Assembly: GCA_949358305.1 (NCBI GenBank)
Contig: OX442319.1
Location: forward strand, 1,240,001-1,304,000
Source of the DNA: Strigamia acuminata
Taxonomy: Eukaryota > Arthropoda > Chilopoda > Geophilomorpha > Linotaeniidae
Direction: 5' to 3'
DNA length: 64,000 bases
The notes beneath the pieces were generated by a model. The model was not told where the DNA came from. It made no database searches and saw nothing but the letters and a program-made list of their open reading frames with translations. How positions within the stretch are numbered: the first letter of the stretch is position 1; every line of letters starts with the position of its first letter. The translations under genes and the position numbers were made by a program. Below are positions 1 through 13,518 of the stretch, in pieces.

Positions 1-3000
1 GGGGTTGGGAGTTGTAATCGGCTCGTGTGAAATTTAAAGCTGCCAAGGTTCGATATTAACAACAGAAAAGTTGAGCGACTCCCCTCTAAGTTACGATCTT
101 ACGTCGCCCATAAGTTGGGTCCAAGTGACAAGCATCTTCCTTTCTATCGTTACCAACTCGACTGGATTGGGAAACGATAGAAACAAGTGTATAGTGTTGC
201 ACTCATCCGTCATTTGACAGACAAGCGTGATGCCACACGCCAGCACGCATGCAGTCGCGGTGGAGTGGAGTGGAGTAGAGAGGAGTGGAGGGCCGAGCCG
301 GGTTTTAAAAATAAGATTCAAACTCGAACTCGGTGATTAATGACAGTCGCGGCTAATTGACGTGCCTCAGGTGGGTGCTTCTTCAATTTCAGATCAAGAG
401 GGACCAATCAGTGTGAGCGACGTCTTTTCCATTGTGTTGGCCAACAAGTGACGTCAAAGGAGAATAAATTTCAAGTCGACCACACCTCACTCCTTTCGTC
501 CTCCAATAGTCATTTGGCTTTGATGCAGTGGGCAACTCGCCAAAGGGTTTCTGGCTACTTTTAGGAGGTTGCCACCATGTGTTGCTGCTTTTTTTCTATT
601 CGTCCCTTTTAATATTAGATGCCGAAATAGATTGCCTTCATGACAACAACAACTTTACACTCTTACAAATCGTATTGCGCAAACTCCAATCTTGTTAACT
701 GTTGTGCCCATTTCTCCACGTCTTGTGTAGGTGGTACTGTTTATGGTAACGATAATTATACAACGACCATTAAACTCATAATTAAAGTGCAAAAAGGAAA
801 GAAAAAAACAATATTAAAGCTATTTACTCGTAGTTGCATTTTTTCAAGAATCACTGAAATTTATTTGAAATTTATTTAATTAATTTATTTATTTATTTAA
901 ATTTGTCTAAAAGCACAAATGAATGAATTGTGATTAATATTTTGAGTCGTAATGCCAAAGAACGTAGCATGATTTCACATGTTAGGTATATGGAGTTGAT
1001 TAGCCGTTCTGCGTCTGTCAATAACTGCATTGGCGGCAGAAGGAGGCCGAAGGAGGCCGAGCGATAAAGTTACACGCGGCACGTGAGTCAGATCAGACAC
1101 GAGCGGAATATTGGATATGAGTTTTTATATTATTGTTCCCCTCGTTGCCCAGTGTGGCGTGGATGAGGCCGAAGGGAGAAGGAAATGTTTTAATTTCTAT
1201 GGCATGGTGCTCCACAAGGCACCCACCAAGTCCATTAAGAGGGAGTTTTAAAACAGACGAGCGCTGGACGAGCGCTGAATTCCTGATCGACACCGAAATC
1301 TTGAACGCCACATAGTTTTTCGCACGTGATTTTTACATTTTTTTTTTCTCGTGTAAATTTGATCGAAGTATCAATTTCAATTTTCGGTCAGGAGTCAAAG
1401 TGTCAATTCGATTTTGAAGCCAACCAAGTCTAACTTGTAAGTATAGTTGAGTGAGTGAGTGAGTGAGTGAGTGCCACTCTAACTTATTTGCCGTTTCACT
1501 CACCTCTTTTCTTCACTTAGAACTGATTAATATGCGCAAATGAAATGCGCTGTTTTTATTTTCTTCAGAGGTAAACAGTAGGCAACAGGTGCCAAGCAAC
1601 TCGAAAATAGCTAGTGACAAATGTGACAAATGGCGCGAAACAACAAATGAGAAAAATGCGCGGCGGCAGCCTGGCACGTCGCGCGGGTGTAAACTGCTCT
1701 GCAGAGGAGGATGACTGGCACCGCTCTCTCTCTCTCTCTTCCTAGCATCTATCTTTACTATTTTACCATGTTTTCGCTATTATTAGACTGCAGTTATTAA
1801 TCTTTATCTTGTTGATTTGCAATTGGAAAATGGAGCCTGCAAACATTTTTTTAATCACAGCGTTTTCTTTAGGTGGGTTTCACTTGATCAATGTAAAATA
1901 ATACAGGAAACATTACCTAATTGCTTCCGTTTATTTTTTTCTGATTTCATTTTTTTTTATTATATTCGAAATATTATACGATTTTATTTATTTCTAAAAT
2001 AAATTTGTGGATTAAAAACTTGTGCATAAATAATATTTTATTTTATTTTTCTATTTTATTTTGTTTATTTAATTCGTATTATTTATTCGAATATAACAAG
2101 GGTGAGAATTTTCCAAACATCCTAGATCACAGAAATTTTGATAACACGCTTCGAAATGAACGAGGATACATTCTTCTCTCGATACTTTGCAACTTGAAAT
2201 TGCAGCTTTGAACGAGAAGCTAATCCTCTTTCTAATAATTTCGATCACCTGCATTTCAAATTCCAAAACTCGCCAATAGGTATCAGTACAGTTCATTGCT
2301 TCTTTTATTAATATAGCACTTATAAACATTTCCTGCATGACCGGAAAAATAAAGATAAAAGCCGAGCTAGATTATAGGACATTGCAATGTAAAAATGAGT
2401 AGTGGCAATAAATAAGCGTGTCCCCAATATAAGTTAAGGGTACCTGGAAATAAGCCATTTCTTTCTCCCGTCTCAATGATTGATTCCTTGCATTTGTTTC
2501 TTCATCGGCAATTTTTCATTTAAATAATAACTTACATTTCTCGGTCCGATGTAAATCCTGCTTAGTAAATGTCACGAGTCATAAATTAAATCCATTTTTT
2601 AAACCTTATTTTATTACCATAGTCTATGAAATTGGCAACAGTTCAAGTGGACAAGGGAGAACATGTCAAACGCATACCCTTGTTCGTTTTGCTCGATAGA
2701 CGGGAATGAAGGGAGCGTGAGCGCAAGAGATGAAGCAAACAATCTCCATAACCAACTTGAATGTTTTTCCATAATTGAAATTTAAACATTAAACACCAAC
2801 TTAAGCTCATGTTTCTGTTCACAAAGTTTTCTACCAAATATGACAATTTACACTATAAAATTGGCAGAAAAAAAATTAAAAATGTAAACTACGAATCAAT
2901 TCAAAATTTGAACAGCATGCTTTATTATATTATTAATTTCTATTGTGTTTGCATGAGTTATGGGCACTTTTGACAAGAGCAGTGTAACAAATCATTTTTC

Positions 3001-6000
3001 AAATTTCTTGTGTAGCAGCAAGTTTTAGTCATCAAGAAAAATATGGGATTACAAATTCTTTCCACTTTCACCATTGCCCCCTTGTCTATAATCCATGTAT
3101 AGAAAGAGGTTAGAAAATGAGCTCGTTTGTATTATATGAACGAAGCTTTGAAAAAAATAATAAAAAGTCAAGTTTGGAATCAATGGATCAGAAGGGGTAG
3201 AAATAAGAATAATAACTACTACTCCCTTCTCTTTCCTAGACAGTGGATAAGGAAGGAGGAGGTACCAAAAACTTTGACTACACCTACACAAATGAGGAAT
3301 CAATAGAATGCATCTTGCCATTGCCACCTCCTTTGGTGCGTCGATTTAGATGAACGAGTGAGTTGAACTGTCTTCTCCATTCCTTATCTTTCTCCTCCTC
3401 CTCTATTTCTCGCCATCTCTATTTTCGCCTTTATACCTGCAAACTGAGTTTGGAAGGATAATTAAGGGTTTGGCCGAGCTAATTTTGCTGATTCTTCAGA
3501 AAACGAAAATTCCCTGGCACAATCAGTGCCAAGAAGAGTTTTCAACGCTGATGATGTCTCTCTCTCTCTCTCTCGCTCTCTCGCTCGCTCTCTCTCTCTC
3601 TCTCACGATGTGCAGGGGGAAAAAATCGTTCGCATGGAAGTTTAGTCGTCTTTTGAATGACGTGAAATATAAAAAATTATACACGATGCGATTTGTTAAA
3701 ATGATGAGTCTATTTATTAATTTAAGTTTGAAAAAAGACAATCGAGCGAAATAAGCTTCGTATCAAGCGTCATTACTTTTTTATAATTAGATTTCAGTGT
3801 AATGAAGTCAGAGAAAGGGAAAAAAATGAGGAATAAGTGAATCAAATAAGAGTGTTTGATGAAAAAATTTAGTTTAAAATTTAGTTGAAAGTGTTTTCGG
3901 TTCGTCCGTAGTGAAACTTTTCAAGATAAAAAAAAATGAAACTTTTGAAAATCACATCAATTAGATAATAATTTGTTTCAATTTCTTGCGTTAATGTTGT
4001 GAAATAGTAGATTCGAGGCGTACAAATTGTTTCTTTTCTCCGTTTAATTTTTTCCGTAAAAGTAATTTATGAGAAATAAAACCACAGCCTCGCCACACTT
4101 AAACTAAGCTCGCAAACAGATCCCAATGGTGCAGTAATCCCCACAACTGTCCATTGATCATCATTGGCGACGACTTTACATCCTCACACCGTCTCATGTT
4201 TTATAATTTTCCACATTTTACAATTGAAAAATATTACATCATTGCAAACCCAAAATGATCTCTGGATTAAGAGTGCTGCGAGCAAACAAACCATGCGTAA
4301 TATTTCTGGACAATTCTTAAGAAGTAAAACTTCATCTCAATTTTTTGGCACAGAAAAATATTTTGTTAAATTTAATATCGAGCTTTTACAGATGTGAAAC
4401 TTTTCTGCCACAGCACAGAGCGGAATTATGTATGTACATTTTGCCGTGGCACATCGACTTGCACCGTTCGCAGCCGTAAATCTTCGGAGTACGGAAGCTT
4501 GTTGGGCGGCCACGGGCGAGGGCGAGGGCGAGAGCGAGCCGACCGGGCCGGCCTCGTCATTGCACCCAAGCCAAGCCAACCCAACCCAACCCAACTCAAC
4601 GACGTATAAAGTTTATAAAAGCTGTTTCCTATTGCATGATGGGTGATTTACTGGCCTAATCTCCATGTGGTTCAAGAGGGATCGAGTACCTCCGTCATCC
4701 ATGGACCCGTATTTATTCATTTTCCATATTAAATTTCCATCAGAGTTTGGGTTAGTGATGGGTGGGAGAAAGAAAAGGAGAAGGAGAAGGAGAAGGAGAA
4801 GGAGAGGGGGTTGGGAGGACGAGGGTTAAATTTAACGTGCAGCCTTTGAACCAATCTAGACCGTGGAGTCCAAGGCGTTCCCTCATATAATCCTTTGCTC
4901 ACTCGGCGACCAATTACAAGTCCAGCGGCTCTCGTTGGGTGAAACCATGGCAAGGGTCAATTCAAGCGCGATTGGTCTGAAAGGATTAGCTAGCTACGTG
5001 CGCCGAGGAACTCATTGGCCTCGCGATGAGGCTATTTTCCTTCCCTGCTCGTGTCCAGTCGTGTGATTCTCTAACTCCTATGGGTCCTTTTAGTGATTTC
5101 CAATGGATAAGCGATCTTTAGCATTCATTTCCTAGACGGGTTTTATCACTCTACCCATAGAGCTTCTGGCATGGAGATGGCCCACTTATCATCCGGCCCA
5201 GAGACCAAACCCTCTGCTCCAAATGCACTGGACACACCGCGATCAATCAGTAGCGGCTCTTCCCATCCCATCCCACCCCCGCATTTCTCCTTCTCCTTCT
5301 CCTTCTCCTTCCCATCCCATACCGAGAGAGAGAGAGCGAGCGAGGCCTACAACCCACTCCAGCTGGGCGGACAGGCGTGCAAAATACGCCCAACATTTTC
5401 CAGCAACTAAAAGACAAAAAAAAGAAGTTTGGAATCACTTTTTTAAAACACAAAAAAAAGAAAGAAAAAAAAGAAAAAAGAAAGAAAAAAATCGATATAC
5501 CGGCAGCTCGGTTCGAAAATCAAACTATCAAACAATCAAACAGTAGCCACAACGAGGAATCGTTTGTTCTGTATAACTTACCTACTGTATGTCATTGTTG
5601 CAAAATGGATGTAAACTTTGCGTGACAGAAGTTTTAAAAGAGAAATTCAAACAATTTCCTGTCAATTTGTATTTTGTATTTTGTATAGGAATAATGAAAA
5701 TCTAAGTTCGGTTTGGTCTCAATTATCTGAGAAAATGGTTTTTCTGAAAGAGATGAATGGAATTAAGATTGCGTTGGATGCGGATTCCAGAGGTCAATCC
5801 ATGAGGAATAATAGCATTTAAGAGTGGGCAGGAAGAGGCCGGCTGGATATTGATGAAGCTGTGTCTTGGTAAATTATGGGAGCAAAATCCAAATAAACGA
5901 GGGGGAAACAAACCTTAAATCAAGAGAATAAAATTCGATGCGAGCTGTACCAATTCTCTACAACGGCCTGTTTATTCGATCGAGCGGGATGAGGGAGGGA

Positions 6001-9000
6001 TGGAAATAAAGAGATGTCTCGGTCAGGATTCCAATCGAGTAGGGGGTGGCAAAAGGCGGTCAGTTGGCAGCGAGGCTCGTAGATTTGGTCGGACACCAAA
6101 CTAAAGTCTAGAATAAAAAAGAAAAGAAAGAAAAAATAAAAAAATAAAAAAATAAAAAATAAAAATGGACCCAGCCATCTCTACTGGCCATCTAGTCGTC
6201 ACGCCGCAATTGGTTGCGTTTGATTTCGATTTCGATTTCTTCATATTTTTTATGATCTAGAATTTAAGAAAGTCAATAATACCGAACTGTATTTTTTTAC
6301 GCTTGACCTTAAACTCGCCGTATTAGGAGTTAAATGATGAGAATAAAAGTTGGTTTCAAGAGTTTAAACAACAAAATTAATGTTTGGCACATGTCGTTCA
6401 CGGTTGAAACAATTCGGGGTTTGAATTAATTCGTTGCCGTCTCTTTTCTTTTCTTTTCTTTTCTCTTTTCCTCGCCGAACCCCCACCTAATACAATTAGG
6501 CGTTTTTCGATTCACTTGTGAGAAGACGTACCAATTTTTTCTTACTTCTGCTGGAACTACCACATTAACAGCCACTAATGAACCTTAATAAAGCCACCGT
6601 GGCGTGACCACTCATTGAAAATGTGAACCCACAGATTGGAGCCGATCGAAATCTACCAACACTCGCCTGAATGAACAGTCAATTGCAAGTTGCATCATAC
6701 AAGTTGCATCCTACAATTTTAATAGTTCTTGTAAAGTGTGCAATTAAAAATTCATTAAATTTCAAGTTGACTTTGAATTTCATTTGTAAAGTATTTAATT
6801 CCAAGTATGAAAACTTTTTTTTTTATCTTTTTTTCTTTCTTTCTTTCTCGTCGAAACTTGGCTAATGTTCTTCATCCAAATCGTGCTTGCGGCTCGTGTA
6901 CGACAAGTTGCCTTCTGCAAATTTTATTTTCTCTCTCTCTCTCTCTCTCGTCATTTCTCTTCCTCTTCCAATGCTGGCAGAATCTTTGCGTTGGAGAAAG
7001 AGAGAAGGGTGGGATGGGAGTGGAGTGGAGTGGAAGGTGGAGAGCAACTGCAACTCCGATGAAATTACAGGTTAAAAGCGGGGCGAGTAGTCCGTCCAAT
7101 TGACTTAGCGCCACGAGGTCGACGCTGGCCATACCAACGAGCGCACGACCCGATGCTCATTCACACACCGATGCCACTCTTGCTGCCAATCAAAAAAGAT
7201 GGACCAACCCTAAATTCCACCTCAATTCCCTCACTTTAACCACCCTCCTAATAACAATCCATCACATTTTTTCATTTCAATTTTTTTCCAATTCACGATG
7301 CACCACATGTCTCTTCTCAAATTCACTCCACTCATCAGTAAAATATAAATTATACACACCACACTACATACGAAATAAGTGAAATGAAAAAGAAAAAGAA
7401 AAAGAAAAGAAAAGAAAAGAACTTCTTTACTTCTCAACTTATTATAGGGGGCGTCTCGTGCGACAAATTAGCCAATCTGCTTATTTGCTCTTTGTGAATA
7501 ATTAAGCTCAACGGTGCTATCCGTAAACGAACATTCCGCTCTCACTCCTCCCCCATTTCAGCAGGTCGATGTCGATCGCTTCCTCCATCCCGTCCCGTCG
7601 TGGCGTCGTCACACGCTAAGATGAAGTTAATCGCTACCCAGAGAATAAATCAACGATGCAGGAGCAGGTGTTAAATAAAGTGGCGGCCGTGGAAAGGAAA
7701 GGAAACAGCAAAACTTTGAACGCGAAATATATGGGGCTCAGTTTAAACCGTTCTAAAGAAAGAGAAAAAAGTAAAAAAGTGCAAGGACAGCTCTTTTGCC
7801 CAACTATTCCGGCTCTTGCCGTACACAAGATTCACTTGCCTAATGGGCTTTGGTGTTTTATCGTTAAAATGCCGCATGGGGCACGTCAAATGACGGATAC
7901 TCATATTTTTTTCTATTAGAAAAACAAAAGAAAAGCAGGAATATATTAAAATCTTTTTTCGAGCAAATGTGTTTTGTTATATCACGAGGGAAAAAACGAA
8001 GATTTTGTCGCGTAGAGTGACATTTGCTGATTTCGAGAAATTTGAAACGAAAAGAAGTAAAGAAGAACGTCACGTCACGCGCCAATCAACGGTCTGGGCC
8101 AAAGCAAAGCAAAGCAAAGCAAAGCGATGCCTCGCCTCCCTTTCGTTTCGTACTTTCGTCTCGTCTCATCTCGCCTCGCCTCGCCTCGCCTCGCCCCTCG
8201 GTTGCAGCCCCACACACTTCAAATCTGAGTCCATCCAAAAAACGTCTCCGATGAATCAATCGGAGTGGAATTTCACGCCTTAAAGATCACCCGGGTCATG
8301 CGAGCGCGACCACGTCTGAAAACTGAAAATTGGATGTACAACTTTTTCAAATTAATACGTCACTCGAAAAATTTTTCTTCACTGCCACGCAGTACTTTTC
8401 AAACTGCTTGAAATAAAAAGAAAGAAAAATAAGATTGTTATCAACATCTTTTGTTTTTCATTTCTTTTCATATTCACGAGATTAATCTGCATAGGCGGGA
8501 AATTCATGAACCCTATTTATTGCGACACAGTGTCTCTTTAATAGAGCAAACCCGGCGTAAAATTGCGTCATTGCAGAATAGGAAAAGGGGAAAAATGCTC
8601 GAATGAATTTATGTCGTCGCCGTGCTGCTGTGCTGCTGCTTTTTTAATGGAAGCTTGGACTATGCTTGTAAATTGAGATGGAAAAGTCACATTAGCTAGA
8701 AATTTATACCAACATGGAGCAAAGCACATTGTTCAAGCAAGAACACATCATTTTACTCACAATTTATTTACCAATTGACGAATACGGAACGTGTGAACGA
8801 ATAATCATTCCCATTTTCCTATCCCGCAATAATTAACGACTCTCTCATTTTCAACATCTCATGATTCCTTAAATTAACCTTCACTTACAACACAGTATTT
8901 CCGTTTTGTTCGAATTAAATTGATAAACAAAGATAATAATAAAAAATTAATTATTTTTTTTCTCTTCTATTTTGACAATTTTGACATTTATATACATTTG

Positions 9001-9620
9001 TATATAAAATAGATTGTGAAGATGGTTAGCTGGGCCGGCACACTCAGTAATTATTTTCGCCTCTACAGTTTAAATAAAAGAAATAGCTTGGTCGTTTTGA
9101 TGGTCTACCCCGTGTAATCTGCCATTTATTTTACAACCTTATCAGTAATTAGGAAGATGATAGTTTATTATATCTCTTGGAGATGTCAACTTGTTTTCAT
9201 TCCCCTACAACAGCTCATTTTGCCACATCACTTAAGTTTAAAATTAAATCGTATTTCCGATTTGTGATAAGTTAGTGCTGTTTTCCATGCGAACATAAGC
9301 TTAATAACTTGTTAAAACATTTTTTCCTAACAATTTGCACGTGTGTTCCTGCAAAAGAAATTTTGACAAAAGCAAGCCACCCAGCACTAACTTGTAAGTA
9401 TTTTAATCCGTGTGTACGAGTAACAAAATCATTTGTATTTTGCTGTTTTGGGAAAAATAAATGAAATTTGAAGAAATGTTTTTTTTTTAAATCGACAAAA
9501 AAAAATATTTTTCTATTTTCCTATTAAGATAAAGCTGTTAGGCATCCAATTATCACGATATGAAAGAAAACAATACAGTCAATTTCTAATCATTTAGTGG
9601 TTTTGAGATGTACCACAAGA
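1..9620. other. Gene-poor AT-rich region with many microsatellites
   Basis: I could not support any gene here. Open frames are short, overlap one another and are mostly made of simple repeats. The DNA carries many short tandem tracts: GAGT near 1449-1473, TC near 1722-1740 and 3556-3604, GGAGAA near 4766-4805, CCAAC near 4566-4600, TTCTCC near 5284-5310, TTTTC near 6441-6470, AAAAG near 7384-7422, AAAGC near 8101-8125 and TCGCC near 8165-8195. It could be intergenic DNA or a long intron of a gene to the left; nothing in the window decides this. Confidence 0.6.
398..512. promoter_or_regulatory. Possible promoter-like cluster: two CCAAT boxes and a CRE
   Basis: Two CCAAT motifs (near 404 and 504) flank a full CRE palindrome TGACGTCA at 449-456, all within about 110 bases. 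CRE plus CCAAT is a known promoter combination in animals. No supported coding exon lies within several kilobases on either side, so this is only a hint of a promoter or enhancer and may be chance. Confidence 0.2.
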
Positions 9621-9747
9621 ATGCAGTCCCGGTCCCGGTACAGTCCCGGCGCTACCAGACGCGGTATGGAAATGTACCTTGCCAGATCACACGATAGGAG
9701 TGAAACTTCCCATCTTTAAAAATTGCGTCTAAAAATTGAAATAAAAT

Positions 9748-9820
9748 ACCGTATTTATTCGATTAAGAGCCGCCCTCGTCCAAGAGTCGCGGCTGAGGCA
9801 GTAAAAATACTGTATTTTCA
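9748..9820. repeat. Possible dispersed-repeat fragment (TATTCGATT-type)
   Basis: The stretch reads CCGTATTTATTCGATTAAG followed by GC-rich sequence. A related word, TTCGATTGTAAGACGC, occurs at 24256-24271, with a further TTGATTGTAAGACGC at 24316-24330. Similar wording recurring in unrelated places suggests remnants of one dispersed repeat family. I cannot define its ends. Confidence 0.25.
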
Positions 9821-9874
9821 TGAAAAACAGAAATTGTAATTGCGGCCAACAGTAGCAGCTTTAAATACGATAAG

Positions 9875-10595
9875 TAATTTTGTAATTTTGTAATATTTTG
9901 TAATTTTGTAATTTTGTAATTTTGTAATTTTGTAATTTTGTAATTTTGTAATTTTGTAATTTTGTAATTTTGTAATTTTGTAATTTTGTAATTTTGTAAT
10001 TTTGTAATTTTGTAATTTTGTAATTTTGTAATTTTGTAATTTTGTAATTTTGTAATTTTGTAATTTTGTAATTTTGTAATTTTGTAATTTTGTAATTTTG
10101 TAATTTTGTAATTTTGTAATTTTGTAATTTTGTAATTTTGTAATTTTGTAATTTTGTAATTTTGTAATTTTGTAATTTTGTAATTTTGTAATTTTGTAAT
10201 TTTGTAATTTTGTAATTTTGTAATTTTGTAATTTTGTAATTTTGTAATTTTGTAATTTTGTAATTTTGTAATTTTGTAATTTTGTAATTTTGTAATTTTG
10301 TAATTTTGTAATTTTGTAATTTTGTAATTTTGTAATTTTGTAATTTTGTAATTTTGTAATTTTGTAATTTTGTAATTTTGTAATTTTGTAATTTTGTAAT
10401 TTTGTAATTTTGTAATTTTGTAATTTTGTAATTTTGTAATTTTGTAATTTTGTAATTTTGTAATTTTGTAATTTTGTAATTTTGTAATTTTGTAATTTTG
10501 TAATTTTGTAATTTTGTAATTTTGTAATTTTGTAATTTTGTAATTTTGTAATTTTGTAATTTTGTAATTTTGTAATTTTGTAATTTTGTAATTTT
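9875..10595. repeat. 8-bp satellite (TAATTTTG)n, about 90 copies
   Basis: The unit TAATTTTG repeats for about 720 bases with almost no variation; I see one imperfect unit near 9890. On the minus strand the unit has no stop in any frame, so it opens a 281-codon frame with an 8-residue periodic product. That frame is a product of the repeat and I do not treat it as a gene. Such uniformity suggests recent expansion, and the true copy number may differ from the assembled one. Confidence 0.95.
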
Positions 10596-11156
10596 TACAC
10601 GCTAACATTAGGTGAAAAAATTAATCACATAACAAAGTTTTTATTCATGTTATGTTTCTTATTTTGGAGATAAATTAAGACATAAAAATAATTAAAAAAG
10701 AAAAATTATACAAAAATGTCTACTCCATAAGTAAGAACAATTTACAAAGTTTTCCATAAGAATTTGAGGTGACCCGATTCCCCGGCCTCCTCGTTCCTCA
10801 GACATAACATCCTTGGGCAACTTCTTGTGGAAGAAAGATGAATGATATTGTGTACAATACAAAAGTAACGGATATAAATGATCTTAATGAAAGAATAATT
10901 GGCACCATCGATGAAGCTGTGTAGCTCGGACATTGGACAGCTGTGTGCTCCGGACAGGTGTGCTCGGACCCAGACCAAATCAATAGAGAGCAATGCAAAA
11001 TTTGCTTCCCCTTCCGGACTCCAGACAAAGCAATGCGTCCCGTATCGGGAAAAATCGCTGTATGGTCTAGACAAAACACAAAAAAGTTGATTTTCTAATG
11101 AAAGAAGTTATAAAAATAATTAAAAGCAATAAAAATTAAATAAAAATAAATTTACA
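10596..11156. other. Intergenic DNA, no gene recognised
   Basis: AT-rich DNA with a somewhat more GC-rich patch near 10890-11080. Two overlapping minus-strand open frames (about 93 and 110 codons) cross this patch in different frames, with no splice context or recognisable domain. It may be a decayed mobile-element fragment, but I see no terminal repeats. Confidence 0.4.
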
Positions 11157-11322
11157 GCCAGGTTCACAAGGGTTGAAAACCGAAATTTGCACTAAAAGTA
11201 CCATTGCGAAATGTGGACAACGTTACGTAATGTGCACATTATGTACTTTTAGTGGTACTGTACTTTGCACTGGCTCTTACTTGTTAGTGCAAATTTCGGT
11301 TTTCAACCCTTGTGATCCTGGC
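11157..11322. mobile_element. Short palindromic element (MITE-like), about 45-bp terminal inverted repeats
   Basis: The left end begins GCCAGGTTCACAAGGGTTG, and the right end is its reverse complement with one change in that stretch. The match continues for about 45 bases with two or three mismatches in total. Inside, ACTAAAAGTAC and GTACTTTTAGT form a second nested inverted repeat. At 166 bp with no coding capacity it fits a miniature inverted-repeat element. I could not identify a clear target-site duplication. Confidence 0.7.
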
Positions 11323-11685
11323 AATAAATTATTTTTTAATTTAATTTTTGGGTTTTTAAATATTTTTGCTTCTTTCAGTAGAAAATCATATATTCCAATT
11401 TCTTCATTTAAAAAAATACATCCAAACTGATTTTATTCATTTATTTTTTAAAACTGGACATTCCCTAGACCGGACAAGTTTCTAGAACCCGTCCTATGTC
11501 TAGGCTACACTGCCTACACTGTACTTGCAGATTTGATAAACCAAGTTCTGACTTTTTGATCGAAATACATTGTGTATTATTAGGAATGAATAAAGTGAAT
11601 GACAGGTTAGATCAATGGTCCACTAACAAGTGGTTTATTAAAAGTTAAACAGTTACATACAGTATAGTAGCACATCCGTATACTC

Positions 11686-11887
11686 CGCAGACAAAAAAAA
11701 CTTCCCCGCAGTACAGCTGTTTTAAGTTTGTCTACGAGGAGGCTTAAAGATCATTGAGATTTAATGACACCATTATTTGCCCGGTCTATCTTTTAATACT
11801 GTTGTCATCGATTCTCAATGGATTTTTATACCACCTGGTAGATAAACTTAAAACAGTTAAACTGAAAGGAAGTTTTTTTGTCCACCG
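11686..11887. mobile_element. Second palindromic MITE-like element, about 80-bp arms
   Basis: The left arm contains GACAAAAAAAACTTCC, then CTGTTTTAAGTTTGTCTAC. The right arm is the diverged inverse, with GGAAGTTTTTTTGTCC and GTAGATAAACTTAAAACAG. The arms match for roughly 80 bases at perhaps 75-80 percent, leaving a short centre near 11780-11800. There is no coding capacity. The ends are approximate and no target-site duplication was identified. Confidence 0.6.
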
Positions 11888-12315
11888 GTCGTACGTACAA
11901 TACAGCCAATAACAAACACTGAAAATGTTATAAGGTATAACTAATAGGATTGTTAATTCAGTGCTAAAATTTATATTTTCCCACTATAAAAAGTGACTCC
12001 TGTTTTGGTTTGAGATCAGAACTAAACAACAAAGTTGCTTTCAGCAATGATTAAGCAATCAACAATCAACAATCAATTCCTTTACTGCTTAAATTTTAGT
12101 TTATGATTAAGTAAGTTAGGGTTACTTCATAAAAATAATATTCATTAACCCGAGATCAATCAAATTCAAAGCACTGTTGGTCCACGGTTTTACTAATAGA
12201 ATACTACTCATAGAGAACCGCAACTGCATTATAATTAATTTCAAAATGTATTGTGCTGCTGTAGAAATGCGTATAAAAATTCCAGATGGAAATACGATAC
12301 CGTATTTAAAAAGAA

Positions 12316-12346
<31 letters not shown>

Positions 12347-13518
12347 TATAGAAAAAGGAATTACAGAGGTTGTGTTAAATGAGAAGCAAAATATTCTAAT
12401 ACAGTGTGTAGATAGCAACGAAGTTTGTTGAAGGAATCCACAATACTTGATTTCCGAGCCGGATTTAAAAAACAGGAAGTGAGACAAGAGAAGTAGAATG
12501 AATTCATTCATCCCAGCAATCAAATGCATGAAGGGGATGGCAAAGAATCGAAAGCAGACGCCCGTGGCGCACTGCAAAGACAATTAGAGGCAAAAAGGCA
12601 AGCATCACATACAAATGGCTGTTAAGTAGCTCGATGCTTTAATTTGGAAGACAGAAGAGAAGAGAAGACACAAGAAGAATGATTCAAATACATTTCTTGT
12701 TATAAAGAAAAAAATTGAACGAAGGAATTCACTTAGATAAGCACAAAGTATGAAAAGTGCAACTTAAAATGAGGGTGGATGGTGGATGGTCACTGACCAG
12801 ACCAGTGCAACTCATCTCTGTTCGTCGTCCACGGTTCAGTGGGGTAAAGGAAAAGAGGGAGGAATCTCAATCTGCTTGAATTTGCATACACAGCTCTTTG
12901 TGGCCCATCCATTTCGATACAACGGCCGACTCGTCTCGAATAAAGAGAGAAAAAAAATTCAGAAAAGTGAAAATATTTGCAAAATGTATAGTACGCAATG
13001 GTCAATAAATATTTGGTGCATGTACCGAATAAAGAAAAAAAGGAAACAATGATCGTGTTTTCATTTTAGTTTTTTCTACTGGACAATCTATGCAAAAAAT
13101 AACCTTGGCTTCAAACTCACTTTAGTATATACCGTAGAAAAGAAGAAGAAAAAAACGTTGTTATGTTCACATTCAAAAGTTAGAGACAGATAGCCAGCAG
13201 CAGATTGCCTCATTCATAAACTAATAAGTTACTCCGCATTAAAAACCACCATTTAGTAAGTACAGCCACAATTTGAAAAGTTTATTAAAATTCCAAAAAA
13301 AAAAACAGATACTTTTGAAACTTGTACACAGTGTTTGTTGTATCTCGTTCACTAAATTGTGAAATTATAATTTAGAAATTAAAATGCTACATTTTGTGGA
13401 TTGCAGATGACAAAAAAACACTTTATTTTATGGCTGTTTTCGTTGTAAAAAGTGATTAGAAATGAATGTTTTGATGATGAAAACATCATCTAAACATCTA
13501 GATAGATGCGATGTTTGA
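11888..13518. other. Intergenic DNA, no gene recognised
   Basis: AT-rich DNA. A GA microsatellite lies near 12310-12348. A 153-codon minus-strand open frame (12122-12583) runs through that tract and codes a Ser/Leu-rich, low-complexity string, so I do not support it as a gene. Confidence 0.5.

Noticed and set aside
9763-10608. 281-codon minus-strand open frame with an 8-residue periodic product
   Set aside because: It is produced by the 8-bp satellite, whose unit has no stop on that strand in any frame. There is no coding context on either side.
12122-12583. 153-codon minus-strand open frame
   Set aside because: It passes through a GA microsatellite and is low complexity with no splice or domain support.
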